Notes: generated from the sequence alone by a model not told the origin. Counted from the first letter of the stretch, positions 47,301-57,175 are shown. The stretch: 57,808 bases of DNA from Bacteroidaceae bacterium (GCA_017448825.1 JAFSKR010000004.1:1-57808); one strand, 5' to 3'. Numbers and translations: made by a program.

Positions 47301-50300
47301 TGAGCAGGCATCGTTGCTATACATATTATTATATAGGCAGAAATGGCGCTTCAGCGAGGCGGGCATATCTTCGATGACTACTGTGGTATTCTCGTCCACG
47401 ATGACCTGTGCGGTGGCCACCTGCGAGTAATTGTTGGAGCCGTCGTTCTCCATCACGTGCCAACTGACGGCATAGCGCTCGATGGGCAGCTCCAGAACCA
47501 TCTCCACCTCGGATGCCAACATACGCACGACGCCACCGTTGCCAGCAGCATAGCGACGGTTGAGCGACTTGGTGTAGCGCAGAGCCTCACCCTCGTCAAT
47601 GTTCCAGAACACGTAGTTGCCGTTGCTCTTGGCAATAATCTCCCAGCGCGAGTACTGCCCGTAGGACTCCGTGTCGTTGCCGTCTTCCGGAATCTCACTT
47701 GTGAGCAGTGCCAAGGTGCCGGCAGCCTCGCTCTCTACTGTCGTGCCGTCGCTGACGGTCTTCACTGCCAACGGGAAACTGTTGCGGGTCTCGCCCAGTC
47801 CCACGTTCACTATCTGCAGGTCGTAGGGGTCGCCAATCATCTGCCAGCGGTAAGAGCGCGTGTCGTCGTTCTTGGCATCGGTCTTGTTGTTCACGCCCAT
47901 CAACGTATAGCCGTGGGTGCTTTCAGTATTCTTACCGATGTAGATGCCTTCACCGTCCGAACCCTTTATCAGGTATATCTGGTCGAAGCCGTCGTGGTCG
48001 ACGGTGTAGGTGGCGAAGAACTGGCGTTTCCACTGGTCCTTGCCGCCGTAATAGGGCAGGCCTTCGTCGGGGATGAGGTTGTCCATGTCTCCTGTATCCC
48101 AGTCGTAGCTACGGTAGAACGTGTAGTCGCAGAAAGCATGGCGGAAGTCGTGTGCTGTGCCCACGGCGTTGCCCGTCTCCGTCAGCTGGCTGTCGGTGAT
48201 GCGGTCGGCGGTGCTCAGATGGGAGGTCAGGTCCATGGCATATTCGCGGTAGTCCATCTGGTTGGCCTCTTCCGTCATCCCCTCCTTAAAGACATGTACG
48301 GGGATGATGATGTCGCGGAGCGTGAGGAATCCCTGGTTAGCCCCGGCTATCCATACGTGGGGAGGGTTACACGTCACGGTCCTGACCGTCCCCTTCAGGC
48401 GTGCCACAAACTGCGTAATGTTCATCTCCGAAACCGGCACCTGCATGTCGAACACGGCATCGGCCGCACCGCCGCCTATCTGTAAGCCGCTCTGGTTGGG
48501 TGTGCCCACATACTGATCGGCATAGCGGCTGTAGAGCTTGAAGCTGTAGGGATTGCCCACGAGGGCGAACTGATGCTTGTGCTCACGGATGGAGCCTATG
48601 TTTTGGTCGATCTTGAAGTCGTAGCCGCCACTGCCGTCATCATCGACACCGATAATGTAGGGATAGTTTGAGCCGGAAGCGCACACCGTCATGATGTAGT
48701 ACTGGTAATCGCGTACGTCGCTGCCGGTACTGAACACGGGGGCGTAGTCGGTGTAGTCCCATTTTACATAGACCGTCTCCGCCGCATTGGAGCCAGCCTC
48801 AGTCACGGGATCGCTCAGCGTTTGGGTCTGGGCGTCGTAGGAACTGTAGAAGGTATATTCGCAGAAGCGCCGTTGCAGGTCGGTATGGCCGAAGGCGGCA
48901 GCAATGTCATCGCCTGCCGACACACCCGTCAGCGTGAAGTCGCTGACGGTGGGCGACATATACGTGCCGTCCTTGTCGTAGAGCTTAAAGGTAAGCGTCT
49001 TGGCATCGGTCTCCTTCACCCATGTCAGGTCAAGGCCCTGATTGCCTCCCGTGCTCATGGTCAGGCTCATGTTGATTGCGCCACCGTTCCATCCTATATA
49101 TAAATAAGGTGTCTCACCATTGAGCGACCGCTGCGGGCGGATGAGCAGTTTAACGTTATTGCTGTAACCAGTGCAGACCTCCCACGTGGTGATGTCGGCA
49201 GTGCCGTCGTCGATGAAGGCAAAACTGCGATTTGCGGCTTCCTCGCTGATGCCCAAGTAGTTCGACATGCCGTGGTAGCGGTCGACGAGCTTCAGGTTAT
49301 AGGGCGTGCCGATAAATGCCCACTGCGCCAGTTTGTTGGCATCGGCTTCGGCATCGGTAGTGGCATTTGTGGAAGTAGCCTCCGACAAGTTGGCCGGAGT
49401 AGCCGTGGTGGAGGCACCGACATACTTACTGTTATTTGTCCTTAGGGCATACCAATTAATCTTGTCGTTGCTTGGCGAAGGCATTACCTTGATGGTCTGG
49501 GCGGTCTTCTTCGCCGTCAGGTCGTCAGCATCAACGGCTGCGCCCCAGTTGGAGGCGAGGGTGTATTTCACATAGACAGCGCCGTTGGCAGTCACCGTTG
49601 CGTCATTGACCGTGCCGCTGATGGCATTCGTCCCTGCCGTGGCATCGGCCAATGTGTAGTAGAAGGTGTGGCCGCTGGTATAGATGCGATCTAAGTAGAA
49701 CGGCGTGAAACTGTTCGACCAAGTACAACCGCTCTTATAATAGCCTTCGAGCGTACACTCCACCTCGTTGTCAGCATTGACCACATTGATGCTGATGGAC
49801 GGCAGTTCGGTGATGGTCAGCCGGCGGTTGTCGCCAGTGCGAGAAGTATTTGCCCGCCAGTCGCCATTATTGTCATAGACATACTTGTTATGCGTACGGT
49901 TGTACAGCGTACAATCATCCGTATCGTCACCATAATAGAGGATACAGAACGGCGTGGCGGTAGCGGGTATCTGTCCAGCTGTCTCGATAATAGCCAACTG
50001 TTCCATACGGTAATCGTTGCCAGTAGTTGACTGATTGAGGTATCGGCGAGCACCCTTGTTGAGGAACCTCACGTTGTAGGGGTCTGGCGTTTCGCCTACC
50101 TGCCAGGCGTAGGTGTTGTCGAGGAAGGGCAGTGTGGTTAATGAAATGGCATTACCATTTTCCCGGTCAACTTTCTGACTTTGCATCCACCAGAGATATT
50201 TTCCTTTTGATGAATCGTCCTGGTCATTACCATAACGATAGCAGGCGTGCATATAGCTATTAGCACCGTAGATGGTGTATGCCTTGTCGGCGTTGAAGTC

Positions 50301-53300
50301 GTCGCTGACCTTGTAGCTGACGAAGATTTCACCGTTTGGTGCCACCGTGGTCACGTTCGACGTGGTGCGGTTGGTCTGGGCATCTTCCAATGAGGAGTGG
50401 TAGTAGTACTGCTCCACCATCGGACTCTGATACTCCTTCGGCACGGCGAAGCCGGCACCCGTGTAGGTGAGTGCGTCGAAGACATCGGCACCTGAGTTGT
50501 CGATGATGTGGTAGGTGATGGGCGTGGTGATTAGGGTGGTCTGTGCGTGCGTGGTATTGCCTGCGGGCTGGTCATCGGCCTGCTCTGCCAATGCCGTGAA
50601 GCCCTGCACCACTTGCGAGTGGTCGAAGCGCGGCATCAGCCGCATATTGCCGTTGCCGTCCTGCACCGCCATGAAGGTGGCATTGGTGATGGCGAGGGTT
50701 GTCTGGTCGTAGCCTGTGGCACCGTAAGTGCTGGTGGCGTTGGTCAGACTCAGCGTCGTGCCATTGCCTGTCCATGCGCCGCTACTGAGGGTGGCTGCAC
50801 TGGCGTTGGTAGTAAAATAGGTCGAGGCACCGACGTTCTGGATGCGTAGGTTGTAGGGGTCGAAGCCGTTGCGACCGTAAGTGCCGTAGTTCTCGTCGTT
50901 GAAGTACGTGCTTTCAAGCTCAGACTGCGATGGTTCCGAATTGCCCGTTCCATTGTTATACTGGTAGCCCATCTCGGCATCGATGTTGAAGTTGGGCCTC
51001 AGATACCAGTTGTCAGCTGTCGCAACATCGGTCGTGGTTGTGATGGTGCTGCCATTGGCCTTGGCGTAGTTACTGCCTTGGCGGACGAGGAACTGCGAGG
51101 CACTGATGCCATCCTCGGTAGCTGCGCCTATATAGCTGTTGGCATATTCGTCCTTCACGTCGTAGATGACGTAGAGGTCGGTCAGGGCACCGCCGCTGGT
51201 CACCTCAGGATAGTCAGCCAGCGAGGTGATGGTCTTGTCGGCATCTACACGGGTGCTGGCAGCGAGTGGGGTCTTGCTGCCGGTATTGGTAATGATGTCG
51301 AACTTATGGTAGCCATAGACCTTGTGGTTGACGTTGCGTGTGGAGTAGAACTTGTAGTTCTTCACCATCGGGCTGTCGTACTTCTTGAGGGCGGCCTGTA
51401 CGGTGGCGTAGTCTGGGTCGTCGTGTTCTACGATGGGCTGGCGCATGATTTCCCAGCCGTGGTTGTCCAAGAGCACGAGCACACCGTCGATGTTGGCCTC
51501 CACGAGGTCGAAGGAGCCGTTGCCCAGCTGTATGCTCTGGTACCAATGCTCGCCGTTGGCATAGCTCTTGTTCGCCGAGCCGGTGCCGCCCGTCCATCCT
51601 GCGGCGTTCACCCAGGCGTTGTAGTTGTGCCAGCCCTTGTTCTGCAGCGTAGTCTTCTCTGTTGCTGTCAGCTCTCCGTTGTTGCTTTCACTGCGCCCAG
51701 CCTGTATCTGTGCCGTCGGGTTGTTGCGCCAGTACTGCTCCAAAGAGGTCACGTCGCGGCGTTCCGTTGTCGTTCCGTTGTCGATTGCTGCCACAGTCGT
51801 CAGCTTGTAGGTACCGTTGCTGTCATCAGCGCGAAGCAGCATATATTCGGTAGGCAGAATCTGCTGGCTGTTGCCATCGACAGTACGCGGGTCGTCGGTG
51901 ACGTTGTTGGTGACGATACCCACACCACTTTGATAGAAGGTGCGCAGATATGAGTAGTAGTTGGTGCCGCTGTTGGCGTGTGAGTTCTGCCATGAGGTGA
52001 TATACACATGGTAGGGGTCGCCGGTGGGACTGACGAGGAACCACGGCCACCGTGTGCGGGTGGAGGCACCGTTGTCCTTCTGGTCCTGATAGCGGCTATC
52101 GGTGTAGATGTACATCGGACCATCGCCGTTGGTATAGGGATAGACGGTGGTGCCAGCAGGTGTTTCAGCCGTTTCCACCTTGTCACTGCCGTCCTCTGAG
52201 TGATAGGCGGCACTGGTCTTGAACTTCAGCAAGTACATCTTGCCGAAACTGTCAGCGTTGCGCACCAGTGTAGCTTCTGTTGCCGAGCGGGCCACGCGGG
52301 TGTTCATCAAGTCGTTAAGGCTGCTGAAGCTGCTGCTGTTCAGATCGATGGCATCGCTGACCTCATAGCCCACATAGACGGTATTATCGGTGCTGCTCCA
52401 GTCGAAGAGGTTGCTGCCGCTGTTGTTCTGAGCGTCTGCCTTGGTGCTGTAGTAGTAATAGCGTGTCACCAACGGACTGCGCCAGCTGTTGTTCAGCGGG
52501 TCGGCATTGCGCCCAGAGATGCTGTTGGGCTCTTCGACACGTGATTTCGGCACGTTGCTCTCGGTAAACAATTCGTTGCCCGACTTGTCCACGAGAATCA
52601 GCGTATAGTTGTCGGAGCCTACAACGAACGGGCGGACGGTGGCGGTGATAGTCACAACACTGCCTGCTTGTGATTCGTCAGTAGTATAAAGAGGCGACTC
52701 CGTATCTCCGTTTGCGTATGCCTTAGCACGGAAGTTGAAGGTGCCTTCAGATGATGGTGTAAAGGCGTAGGTCACGGTAACCACCCCCTCGCCATCCTTT
52801 TCTGCTTCTCCAGTAACGTTCGCTCCTTCGTATGCCGTACCGACGACCTCCCATGTGTTTGTGCTTGTCTCTTGCTCTATGGCGAAATAAGTAACGTTTT
52901 GACCAGCAGATGGTGTGGCTGTTGCTGTCAACGTTACTGGCTCGTCAACGTATGTAGTATTGCTGAGTGCACTAAGGGTCAACGTAGCTGCAATAGTCGT
53001 CGATGCCTTGTAGGTGTATTGATAGGCTCGGCAGTTCACATTGTCGGTAGGATTAAGAGAGTTAGAATTTGCATAGAGAAAGAAATAAGGAGCCTCGCCA
53101 TTGGCACTGCCTTGCGGCATGATGGCAGGCAGCGAACGGTAGGTTTCACTCACATGGCTGTTGTTGAAGTCGCGCATCTCCCATACCGTAGCGACAGCAC
53201 TGCTCTCTGCATACATCTTGGCTTTGGAGGCATCAGAGCCGGTCAGCGTCATATCAGCTCCGGCAAACAAACCCTTGTTCGAAGCGTCCCTGTTGACCAG

Positions 53301-56300
53301 CTTCAAGGCGTATGGGGAGCCATAAAGTGCCCAGTGGGAGTTGTCGGCTGTTGTGCTGGTAGTCGCATTACTGCCAGCACTGCCAATGCTGTGGTCGCCT
53401 GAGGTGCCGGCATTCAGATAGTTGCTGTTACCAAAGCAGACGGCATACCAGTACTGGGTGGTGCTGGTACTGGTCAAAAACAGGTTCTCGGTGTTCCACT
53501 TGGTATCAAGCTCATAAGACATATAGATGTTGCTGCCGTCAAACTTGGTGGCATCGAAGGTACTACCTGCCGTGATGGCTTTGCTGCATGCTGCATCATA
53601 GTAAAATGTATGGTTGCTGGTGTAGGTACGTTTGAGGAAGAAGGGTACGAACGAGGGCATAGTGGCGGCACTGTTGTAATAGCCGTGCATGGTGTATTCC
53701 ACCGCATGTGTGGTGGGGTTCACTACGTTGACATTGAGTTCAGGCAGCTCTTTGATGTAGATTTTAGAGCCTTCGGTGTAGGCATTATTGGAAGAATTGC
53801 TGACGCGCCAGTTTCCACCGTCACTGCTTTGGTACATGACATGATAGTCTGTTGCACTGTTTGTCCCCTTGTACCTGACGGAGAAATAGTCCTGATTAGA
53901 TGTGTCACCCTCCCAATAGAGCAGGCAGTAGGAATTGGCTGGTTTTGAGGTCACCAAGCCTCCATTACTGTTTCCTGTTGGAGATGCATAACGTCCTGTG
54001 CCTACATTCTGGAAATAGAAGTTATAAGGGTCGTCGCCCAACGTCCACATATAGTTATTGTCGATGAAAGGAAGTGTAGAGGCCAGGACGGTGTTAGCAT
54101 TGGTATTGTCGTTGCTTAAGTCTTTGTCCTGATTGTAGAGACAGAAGAGATTATTATAAGTATGGCTCTCGTCGGCACGAACTACAGCATGCATGTAGCG
54201 GTCGTTAGCATATATAGCGTATTTCTTTGTCGATGCCATCTTCGTAGCATCAACTAAGTATCCCACGTAGATGTCCTCCTGGTTCCAGAACGACGGGGTT
54301 CCGCTGTTGGCCTGCGCCTCCGCCTGTGAGTCGAAGTAGAGGTATGACGAGACGAAGGGGCTGCGGTACAGGTTGGCAAGCGGATCGTTATTGCCTCCCG
54401 ATACTGTAGCGTGGGTCACTGCCTGAGTGAACACCTCGTTGCCAGCGTTGTCGATGAGGTGGAGGGTGTAGTCACCGTCATAGGGCAGATCGTCCACCAC
54501 ACTGACGGCTACGGCACCAGCACTTGCAGCCGTTGCACCATCATCGGTGGTCTTAACTACTGTGGCATCGGCATCGGTGAGAACGGCACGGAATATGTAT
54601 GTACTAAGGTCGGTGGGAGTGAACGTCTGGGTGTATTCGGTGTCCGAAACAGGGTCGGTCACCGTGGCGATGTCGGTGAACTCGCTGTCGGCTCCGCCAG
54701 TGGTCTTATACTGGAACTTCAGACTGGTGAGTGCGCCCTTGCCGTTCCATACGGGCGTTGCCTTCAGCGTAACAGTGCTGTTCACCTGTGCTGCAGATAC
54801 ATTGGACGAGAGCGTCACGGTTGGGTCGGAAGGCTCAAAGTCGGCGGTCTTCTGTATGAATACGTAATCAAGAGCTACGTTGCTGGTTCCACTGTGATAA
54901 ATGGTGACTGTCTTGTCCTCCTTGACAGTGAACTCGTCGGTGGTGTATTCCGTCAACTGGTCTTTTGTCGCACCGGGATAATTGCCCACTTCATTGGCAG
55001 CATCTGTGCCACCTACGCGGATGGAGTAGTAGCCACCGTCGTTGCTGGCACTGGCCACCACACCGATAGTCACCTTGTAGGTGCCTGGCTCCAAGGTGGT
55101 GATGGTGCCGAAGTTGTTGTTGTCACGCCTAACACCGCTACCAGCAGAGCAAAGAGCCTCCACTCTGCCTTGGAAAGAATTCCAGTTAGTGGTGTGGTCG
55201 GGAACAACACCACCGTGACCGCTAATATCCTCGGCCTCGGTATAGAACACCACATTCTCATTTTCCTTCGCATAGGTGTATGGCTCGCTGATGCCGGCAA
55301 TGTTGACACTGAGATAGTTGCCATACCACGGTTGGGAGATGGTGTTGCTTGATTGTGTCATGGCTCCATTGCCCGAAGTCTTGTAGAGTGTGGTGCCCTC
55401 CAGAATATAGCGCGGTATATAGTATTTTACATTGGTAGCCTCATCGTAGTAGCCGCTGCTTAGTGTCTTGGTGGCTACTGTTGTCCCGTTCTCTTGCAGG
55501 TTGGCTGTTGCAAGGTAGGAATAACCATAGTCCTTGTCGAGTGCCGCCTGCTTGGCTGTTTTTGTTGCTCCTGGCAATAGTTGGTCAATGAGGTACTGGG
55601 CATCGCGCTTGATGAAGAGGTTGGTGGGATTATTGCGGTAGAGGGTTGTCAGTTCGTCGATATAGGTGAGTATCTTTGTCTCCATGCCGAAGTTCACCAC
55701 GTAGCCCTTCGATGCATCGTTGGTCTGCGCGTAGCTGCCCGTCGTCACGGTGCCGTCAGAGGAAGTCAGGGTGCAAGTAGTGCCGCCAGTGAGACCGGGA
55801 ATGTTGATGGTGAGTTCGCGGAACTGGTTCTTCTTGTATTTCGGCACTTTCACGTCGAAGGTGAGATTGCTGCCGTCCCACCCGACATTCTCTATCACCA
55901 CGTTGTGATAGATGTTGTAATACTCCCAGTACTCATCGGCGCTGGTCACCCACACCTTGTCCTTGTAAGTGGCATTCGTGGCAATGTCGGTGACCAGTTG
56001 TCTCGGATATGTGCCCATGCCGTGACATCCGTAGAAGATGGGGTCGGTGTTGCCCGCCGCTATGGCCGACTCCGTCTGTGTGAGGAAATTCTGCTCCTTC
56101 GTGGCATCGGCATTGGGGAAGGTGCGTGTTGTCGACCCGTTGCTCTTGCCAGAGAACGTGGTGGGCAGCGACGTCGTCCAAGTGCTGACGCTGTTGCTGA
56201 TGGCAGGGTGCGTGGCATCTGCCGACTGGAAGATGCTCCAGCACATCTCGTCGGATGCTGCCGTGGCATCAATGTATTTCTTGTCGCCGCCTGGCTCCAC

Positions 56301-57017
56301 CATGATTTTCAGCCCTATGCCCGTGACGTTGTTGGCCCACAACTCGCTCAGCGGTTGGAATCGCAAGGCGATGGATGCTATCTTCTCCTCGTCGGTGTCA
56401 CCAGTGATGTTGTTCACGTCGTGCTGGGCAAAACTCCATCCAGTGCGTATCATAATCTGCGCCTCGTCGCCCTGCATATGGGCATAATTGTTGTCATTGT
56501 AGGAGGCGGGCCAGATGGCACTTGTCGCCGTGAAGCGGTGCTCCTTGCCAGCATCATCGGTGAACGTCAATGGCTGGTAGTCGTTGACATCCTGGCTCCT
56601 GGCGCCCATATAGGTGGTGTTGTAAGGGGCGTTCAGTGCATCTTCGCCACGCGGACAGATGCCCCAGTTCACCTTCCCGTCGTTGCCCAACCGCCAGTCA
56701 CCATAGAGCGGGTATCCGTTCATTAGTGCCCAGTTATTAAGGTACTCGCCCGTGCCCATATCATCGGAAGTGATGACGAGGGCACACTGGCGGTTATACT
56801 TCACTTTTGCCATCTGCGGAGCACCAAGTCCTGTGCCGCCTTCGTCGGCATTATAGCTGGAGGCAGGTATGGTGACGGTGACGGTCTCGTAGCCCGTCAC
56901 GTCGGTCTGGGCATTGACACAAATACTGCTTCCGCCGCCGATGAAGAACAGCAGAAGCAACAATATATAGCAGAATGTCGCTATGTGCGCCTTTATGTAT
57001 CTACAAAAACCTCTCAT
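44304..57017 (-). CDS. giant modular secreted protein heading the fimbrial operon
   Basis: About 4,237 residues. The frame is open to an ATG at 57158, but a TATCTTTG promoter box ends 18 nt from that codon and the signal peptide (HIATFCYILLLLLFFIGGG, ending near VNAQ37) begins only after the ATG at 57017. Order: a polysaccharide-deacetylase-like domain (about 70-370; Asp85-Asp86, His199, His332), a carbohydrate-binding-like domain (about 590-730), an Ig-like domain (about 732-845), then ten copies of a repeat of roughly 250 residues. The copies are marked by W..xGxPY..xxxN near residues 996, 1235, 1669, 2055, 2313, 2573, 2823, 3063, 3330 and 3584. A second Ig-like domain lies at about 1342-1459. 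The C-terminus (GVYDLQGRRV ... GVYIINGKKVYVE) resembles a type IX sorting segment. It is co-directional and overlapping with a fimbrillin gene, so a surface adhesin is likely; the exact role is unknown. Confidence 0.85.
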   Translation of the reverse strand: MRGFCRYIKAHIATFCYILLLLLFFIGGGSSICVNAQTDVTGYETVTVTIPASSYNADEGGTGLGAPQMAKVKYNRQCALVITSDDMGTGEYLNNWALMNGYPLYGDWRLGNDGKVNWGICPRGEDALNAPYNTTYMGARSQDVNDYQPLTFTDDAGKEHRFTATSAIWPASYNDNNYAHMQGDEAQIMIRTGWSFAQHDVNNITGDTDEEKIASIALRFQPLSELWANNVTGIGLKIMVEPGGDKKYIDATAASDEMCWSIFQSADATHPAISNSVSTWTTSLPTTFSGKSNGSTTRTFPNADATKEQNFLTQTESAIAAGNTDPIFYGCHGMGTYPRQLVTDIATNATYKDKVWVTSADEYWEYYNIYHNVVIENVGWDGSNLTFDVKVPKYKKNQFRELTINIPGLTGGTTCTLTSSDGTVTTGSYAQTNDASKGYVVNFGMETKILTYIDELTTLYRNNPTNLFIKRDAQYLIDQLLPGATKTAKQAALDKDYGYSYLATANLQENGTTVATKTLSSGYYDEATNVKYYIPRYILEGTTLYKTSGNGAMTQSSNTISQPWYGNYLSVNIAGISEPYTYAKENENVVFYTEAEDISGHGGVVPDHTTNWNSFQGRVEALCSAGSGVRRDNNNFGTITTLEPGTYKVTIGVVASASNDGGYYSIRVGGTDAANEVGNYPGATKDQLTEYTTDEFTVKEDKTVTIYHSGTSNVALDYVFIQKTADFEPSDPTVTLSSNVSAAQVNSTVTLKATPVWNGKGALTSLKFQYKTTGGADSEFTDIATVTDPVSDTEYTQTFTPTDLSTYIFRAVLTDADATVVKTTDDGATAASAGAVAVSVVDDLPYDGDYTLHLIDNAGNEVFTQAVTHATVSGGNNDPLANLYRSPFVSSYLYFDSQAEAQANSGTPSFWNQEDIYVGYLVDATKMASTKKYAIYANDRYMHAVVRADESHTYNNLFCLYNQDKDLSNDNTNANTVLASTLPFIDNNYMWTLGDDPYNFYFQNVGTGRYASPTGNSNGGLVTSKPANSYCLLYWEGDTSNQDYFSVRYKGTNSATDYHVMYQSSDGGNWRVSNSSNNAYTEGSKIYIKELPELNVNVVNPTTHAVEYTMHGYYNSAATMPSFVPFFLKRTYTSNHTFYYDAACSKAITAGSTFDATKFDGSNIYMSYELDTKWNTENLFLTSTSTTQYWYAVCFGNSNYLNAGTSGDHSIGSAGSNATTSTTADNSHWALYGSPYALKLVNRDASNKGLFAGADMTLTGSDASKAKMYAESSAVATVWEMRDFNNSHVSETYRSLPAIMPQGSANGEAPYFFLYANSNSLNPTDNVNCRAYQYTYKASTTIAATLTLSALSNTTYVDEPVTLTATATPSAGQNVTYFAIEQETSTNTWEVVGTAYEGANVTGEAEKDGEGVVTVTYAFTPSSEGTFNFRAKAYANGDTESPLYTTDESQAGSVVTITATVRPFVVGSDNYTLILVDKSGNELFTESNVPKSRVEEPNSISGRNADPLNNSWRSPLVTRYYYYSTKADAQNNSGSNLFDWSSTDNTVYVGYEVSDAIDLNSSSFSSLNDLMNTRVARSATEATLVRNADSFGKMYLLKFKTSAAYHSEDGSDKVETAETPAGTTVYPYTNGDGPMYIYTDSRYQDQKDNGASTRTRWPWFLVSPTGDPYHVYITSWQNSHANSGTNYYSYLRTFYQSGVGIVTNNVTDDPRTVDGNSQQILPTEYMLLRADDSNGTYKLTTVAAIDNGTTTERRDVTSLEQYWRNNPTAQIQAGRSESNNGELTATEKTTLQNKGWHNYNAWVNAAGWTGGTGSANKSYANGEHWYQSIQLGNGSFDLVEANIDGVLVLLDNHGWEIMRQPIVEHDDPDYATVQAALKKYDSPMVKNYKFYSTRNVNHKVYGYHKFDIITNTGSKTPLAASTRVDADKTITSLADYPEVTSGGALTDLYVIYDVKDEYANSYIGAATEDGISASQFLVRQGSNYAKANGSTITTTTDVATADNWYLRPNFNIDAEMGYQYNNGTGNSEPSQSELESTYFNDENYGTYGRNGFDPYNLRIQNVGASTYFTTNASAATLSSGAWTGNGTTLSLTNATSTYGATGYDQTTLAITNATFMAVQDGNGNMRLMPRFDHSQVVQGFTALAEQADDQPAGNTTHAQTTLITTPITYHIIDNSGADVFDALTYTGAGFAVPKEYQSPMVEQYYYHSSLEDAQTNRTTSNVTTVAPNGEIFVSYKVSDDFNADKAYTIYGANSYMHACYRYGNDQDDSSKGKYLWWMQSQKVDRENGNAISLTTLPFLDNTYAWQVGETPDPYNVRFLNKGARRYLNQSTTGNDYRMEQLAIIETAGQIPATATPFCILYYGDDTDDCTLYNRTHNKYVYDNNGDWRANTSRTGDNRRLTITELPSISINVVNADNEVECTLEGYYKSGCTWSNSFTPFYLDRIYTSGHTFYYTLADATAGTNAISGTVNDATVTANGAVYVKYTLASNWGAAVDADDLTAKKTAQTIKVMPSPSNDKINWYALRTNNSKYVGASTTATPANLSEATSTNATTDAEADANKLAQWAFIGTPYNLKLVDRYHGMSNYLGISEEAANRSFAFIDDGTADITTWEVCTGYSNNVKLLIRPQRSLNGETPYLYIGWNGGAINMSLTMSTGGNQGLDLTWVKETDAKTLTFKLYDKDGTYMSPTVSDFTLTGVSAGDDIAAAFGHTDLQRRFCEYTFYSSYDAQTQTLSDPVTEAGSNAAETVYVKWDYTDYAPVFSTGSDVRDYQYYIMTVCASGSNYPYIIGVDDDGSGGYDFKIDQNIGSIREHKHQFALVGNPYSFKLYSRYADQYVGTPNQSGLQIGGGAADAVFDMQVPVSEMNITQFVARLKGTVRTVTCNPPHVWIAGANQGFLTLRDIIIPVHVFKEGMTEEANQMDYREYAMDLTSHLSTADRITDSQLTETGNAVGTAHDFRHAFCDYTFYRSYDWDTGDMDNLIPDEGLPYYGGKDQWKRQFFATYTVDHDGFDQIYLIKGSDGEGIYIGKNTESTHGYTLMGVNNKTDAKNDDTRSYRWQMIGDPYDLQIVNVGLGETRNSFPLAVKTVSDGTTVESEAAGTLALLTSEIPEDGNDTESYGQYSRWEIIAKSNGNYVFWNIDEGEALRYTKSLNRRYAAGNGGVVRMLASEVEMVLELPIERYAVSWHVMENDGSNNYSQVATAQVIVDENTTVVIEDMPASLKRHFCLYNNMYSNDACSVVYSGNSVTVTAATDVYVPYILDSGAPDFLSATPTSSTAEKYWYEIGYPEVAKYIYYDTTNGVSSQNAVSVSALRDFANYQYCRWALVGSPYSVKFYNKETGTYLTSNGETLTMGAEGTAFTLYDDYSGNLCAIYDAATGTYINASATLQTYNGAGGTAADFSNTYGVVKIAFVLHYSDNTLRKYDSDNDGVLDATAAGTTETIKVDSYQKLDKALDDVLPKAWKRSFCKYTYDWGTSSTESTPSGTTVTTVSQSMVDAYNSHKDAYLYVHVTYDYTTLAPFQWSSTTGNYTGKHWYYLVNNHRPNGILGKMVHRDSDPKLRISTDLVSDQLYLNNYEWCVIGDPYGFRMLNRYDPDHRFDEFISVTSDVDTSSGKCMFKQAASNSQHIFEMMPGLYSYNFWIHPVYSVSTIEEPTDGFDELSYMGQNYNGSAAILMTSTANALRANSAANFRLERRSDATLKEYLDYAGMVGSLDYDLVTNGTVEVGEETMDIADIKAKIDDGNATEAELQALHDLADNPTNIVQMAQGYYRLIPYTWEKNNGERRYVRGYLYENERTASSGMNRNMKVETLNEAMYDPASVLWFGSTTEGSYPRYYVHTQGLGLTGNGMNTGDGYKCRYEDIGAGIMQLKSQSEDDDRHYDYLSCAGTDETSINHCFDEQAGLYKTRFYMQPIGSADENLLPLKMQLYPALYTDEAVGQQTFYFGTLYVPYDVVIPDGNVYAYAGKLTKNDGKGTEKDWRLQCEKVIARSVGGQVYEKGKLFPAGTPVLVRAAVGAQSQEDSFKGYNYDRKDEKAFYISLTIPNDAPAELSAESTNIFQGKYLEQVLSGTEVTDVPASGESVYVFGQATEEDYTTIPDDPNRTLEDGESHPKLEAGFYINKNTTDGSTEYSNRNNLYVRHNKIYLFEKTVEGDYPNSDHYSGNSGGSARPRQFIPLWFGEADIEEQMPMFDRHAAEGVYDLQGRRVATSEQVADGTWRKVVKSGVYIINGKKVYVE

Positions 57018-57175
57018 TTTTGTGTCAAACACCCTATCGCCACGCATCGCTCCCCACAACACCCGTCGTATGATAGCGGCATACTTTCCACTGCTGGGTG
57101 GAGTTCCCTTCACATCTGAGTGATACAGGAACGTGTTCGTCGATACCAGACGATTCATGACTGCATGAATTGTTG

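Noticed and set aside
57018-57158. Start of the giant protein at 57158
   Set aside because: The -7 box at 57176-57183 leaves almost no leader, and the added 47 residues precede a normal signal peptide that starts at 57017.
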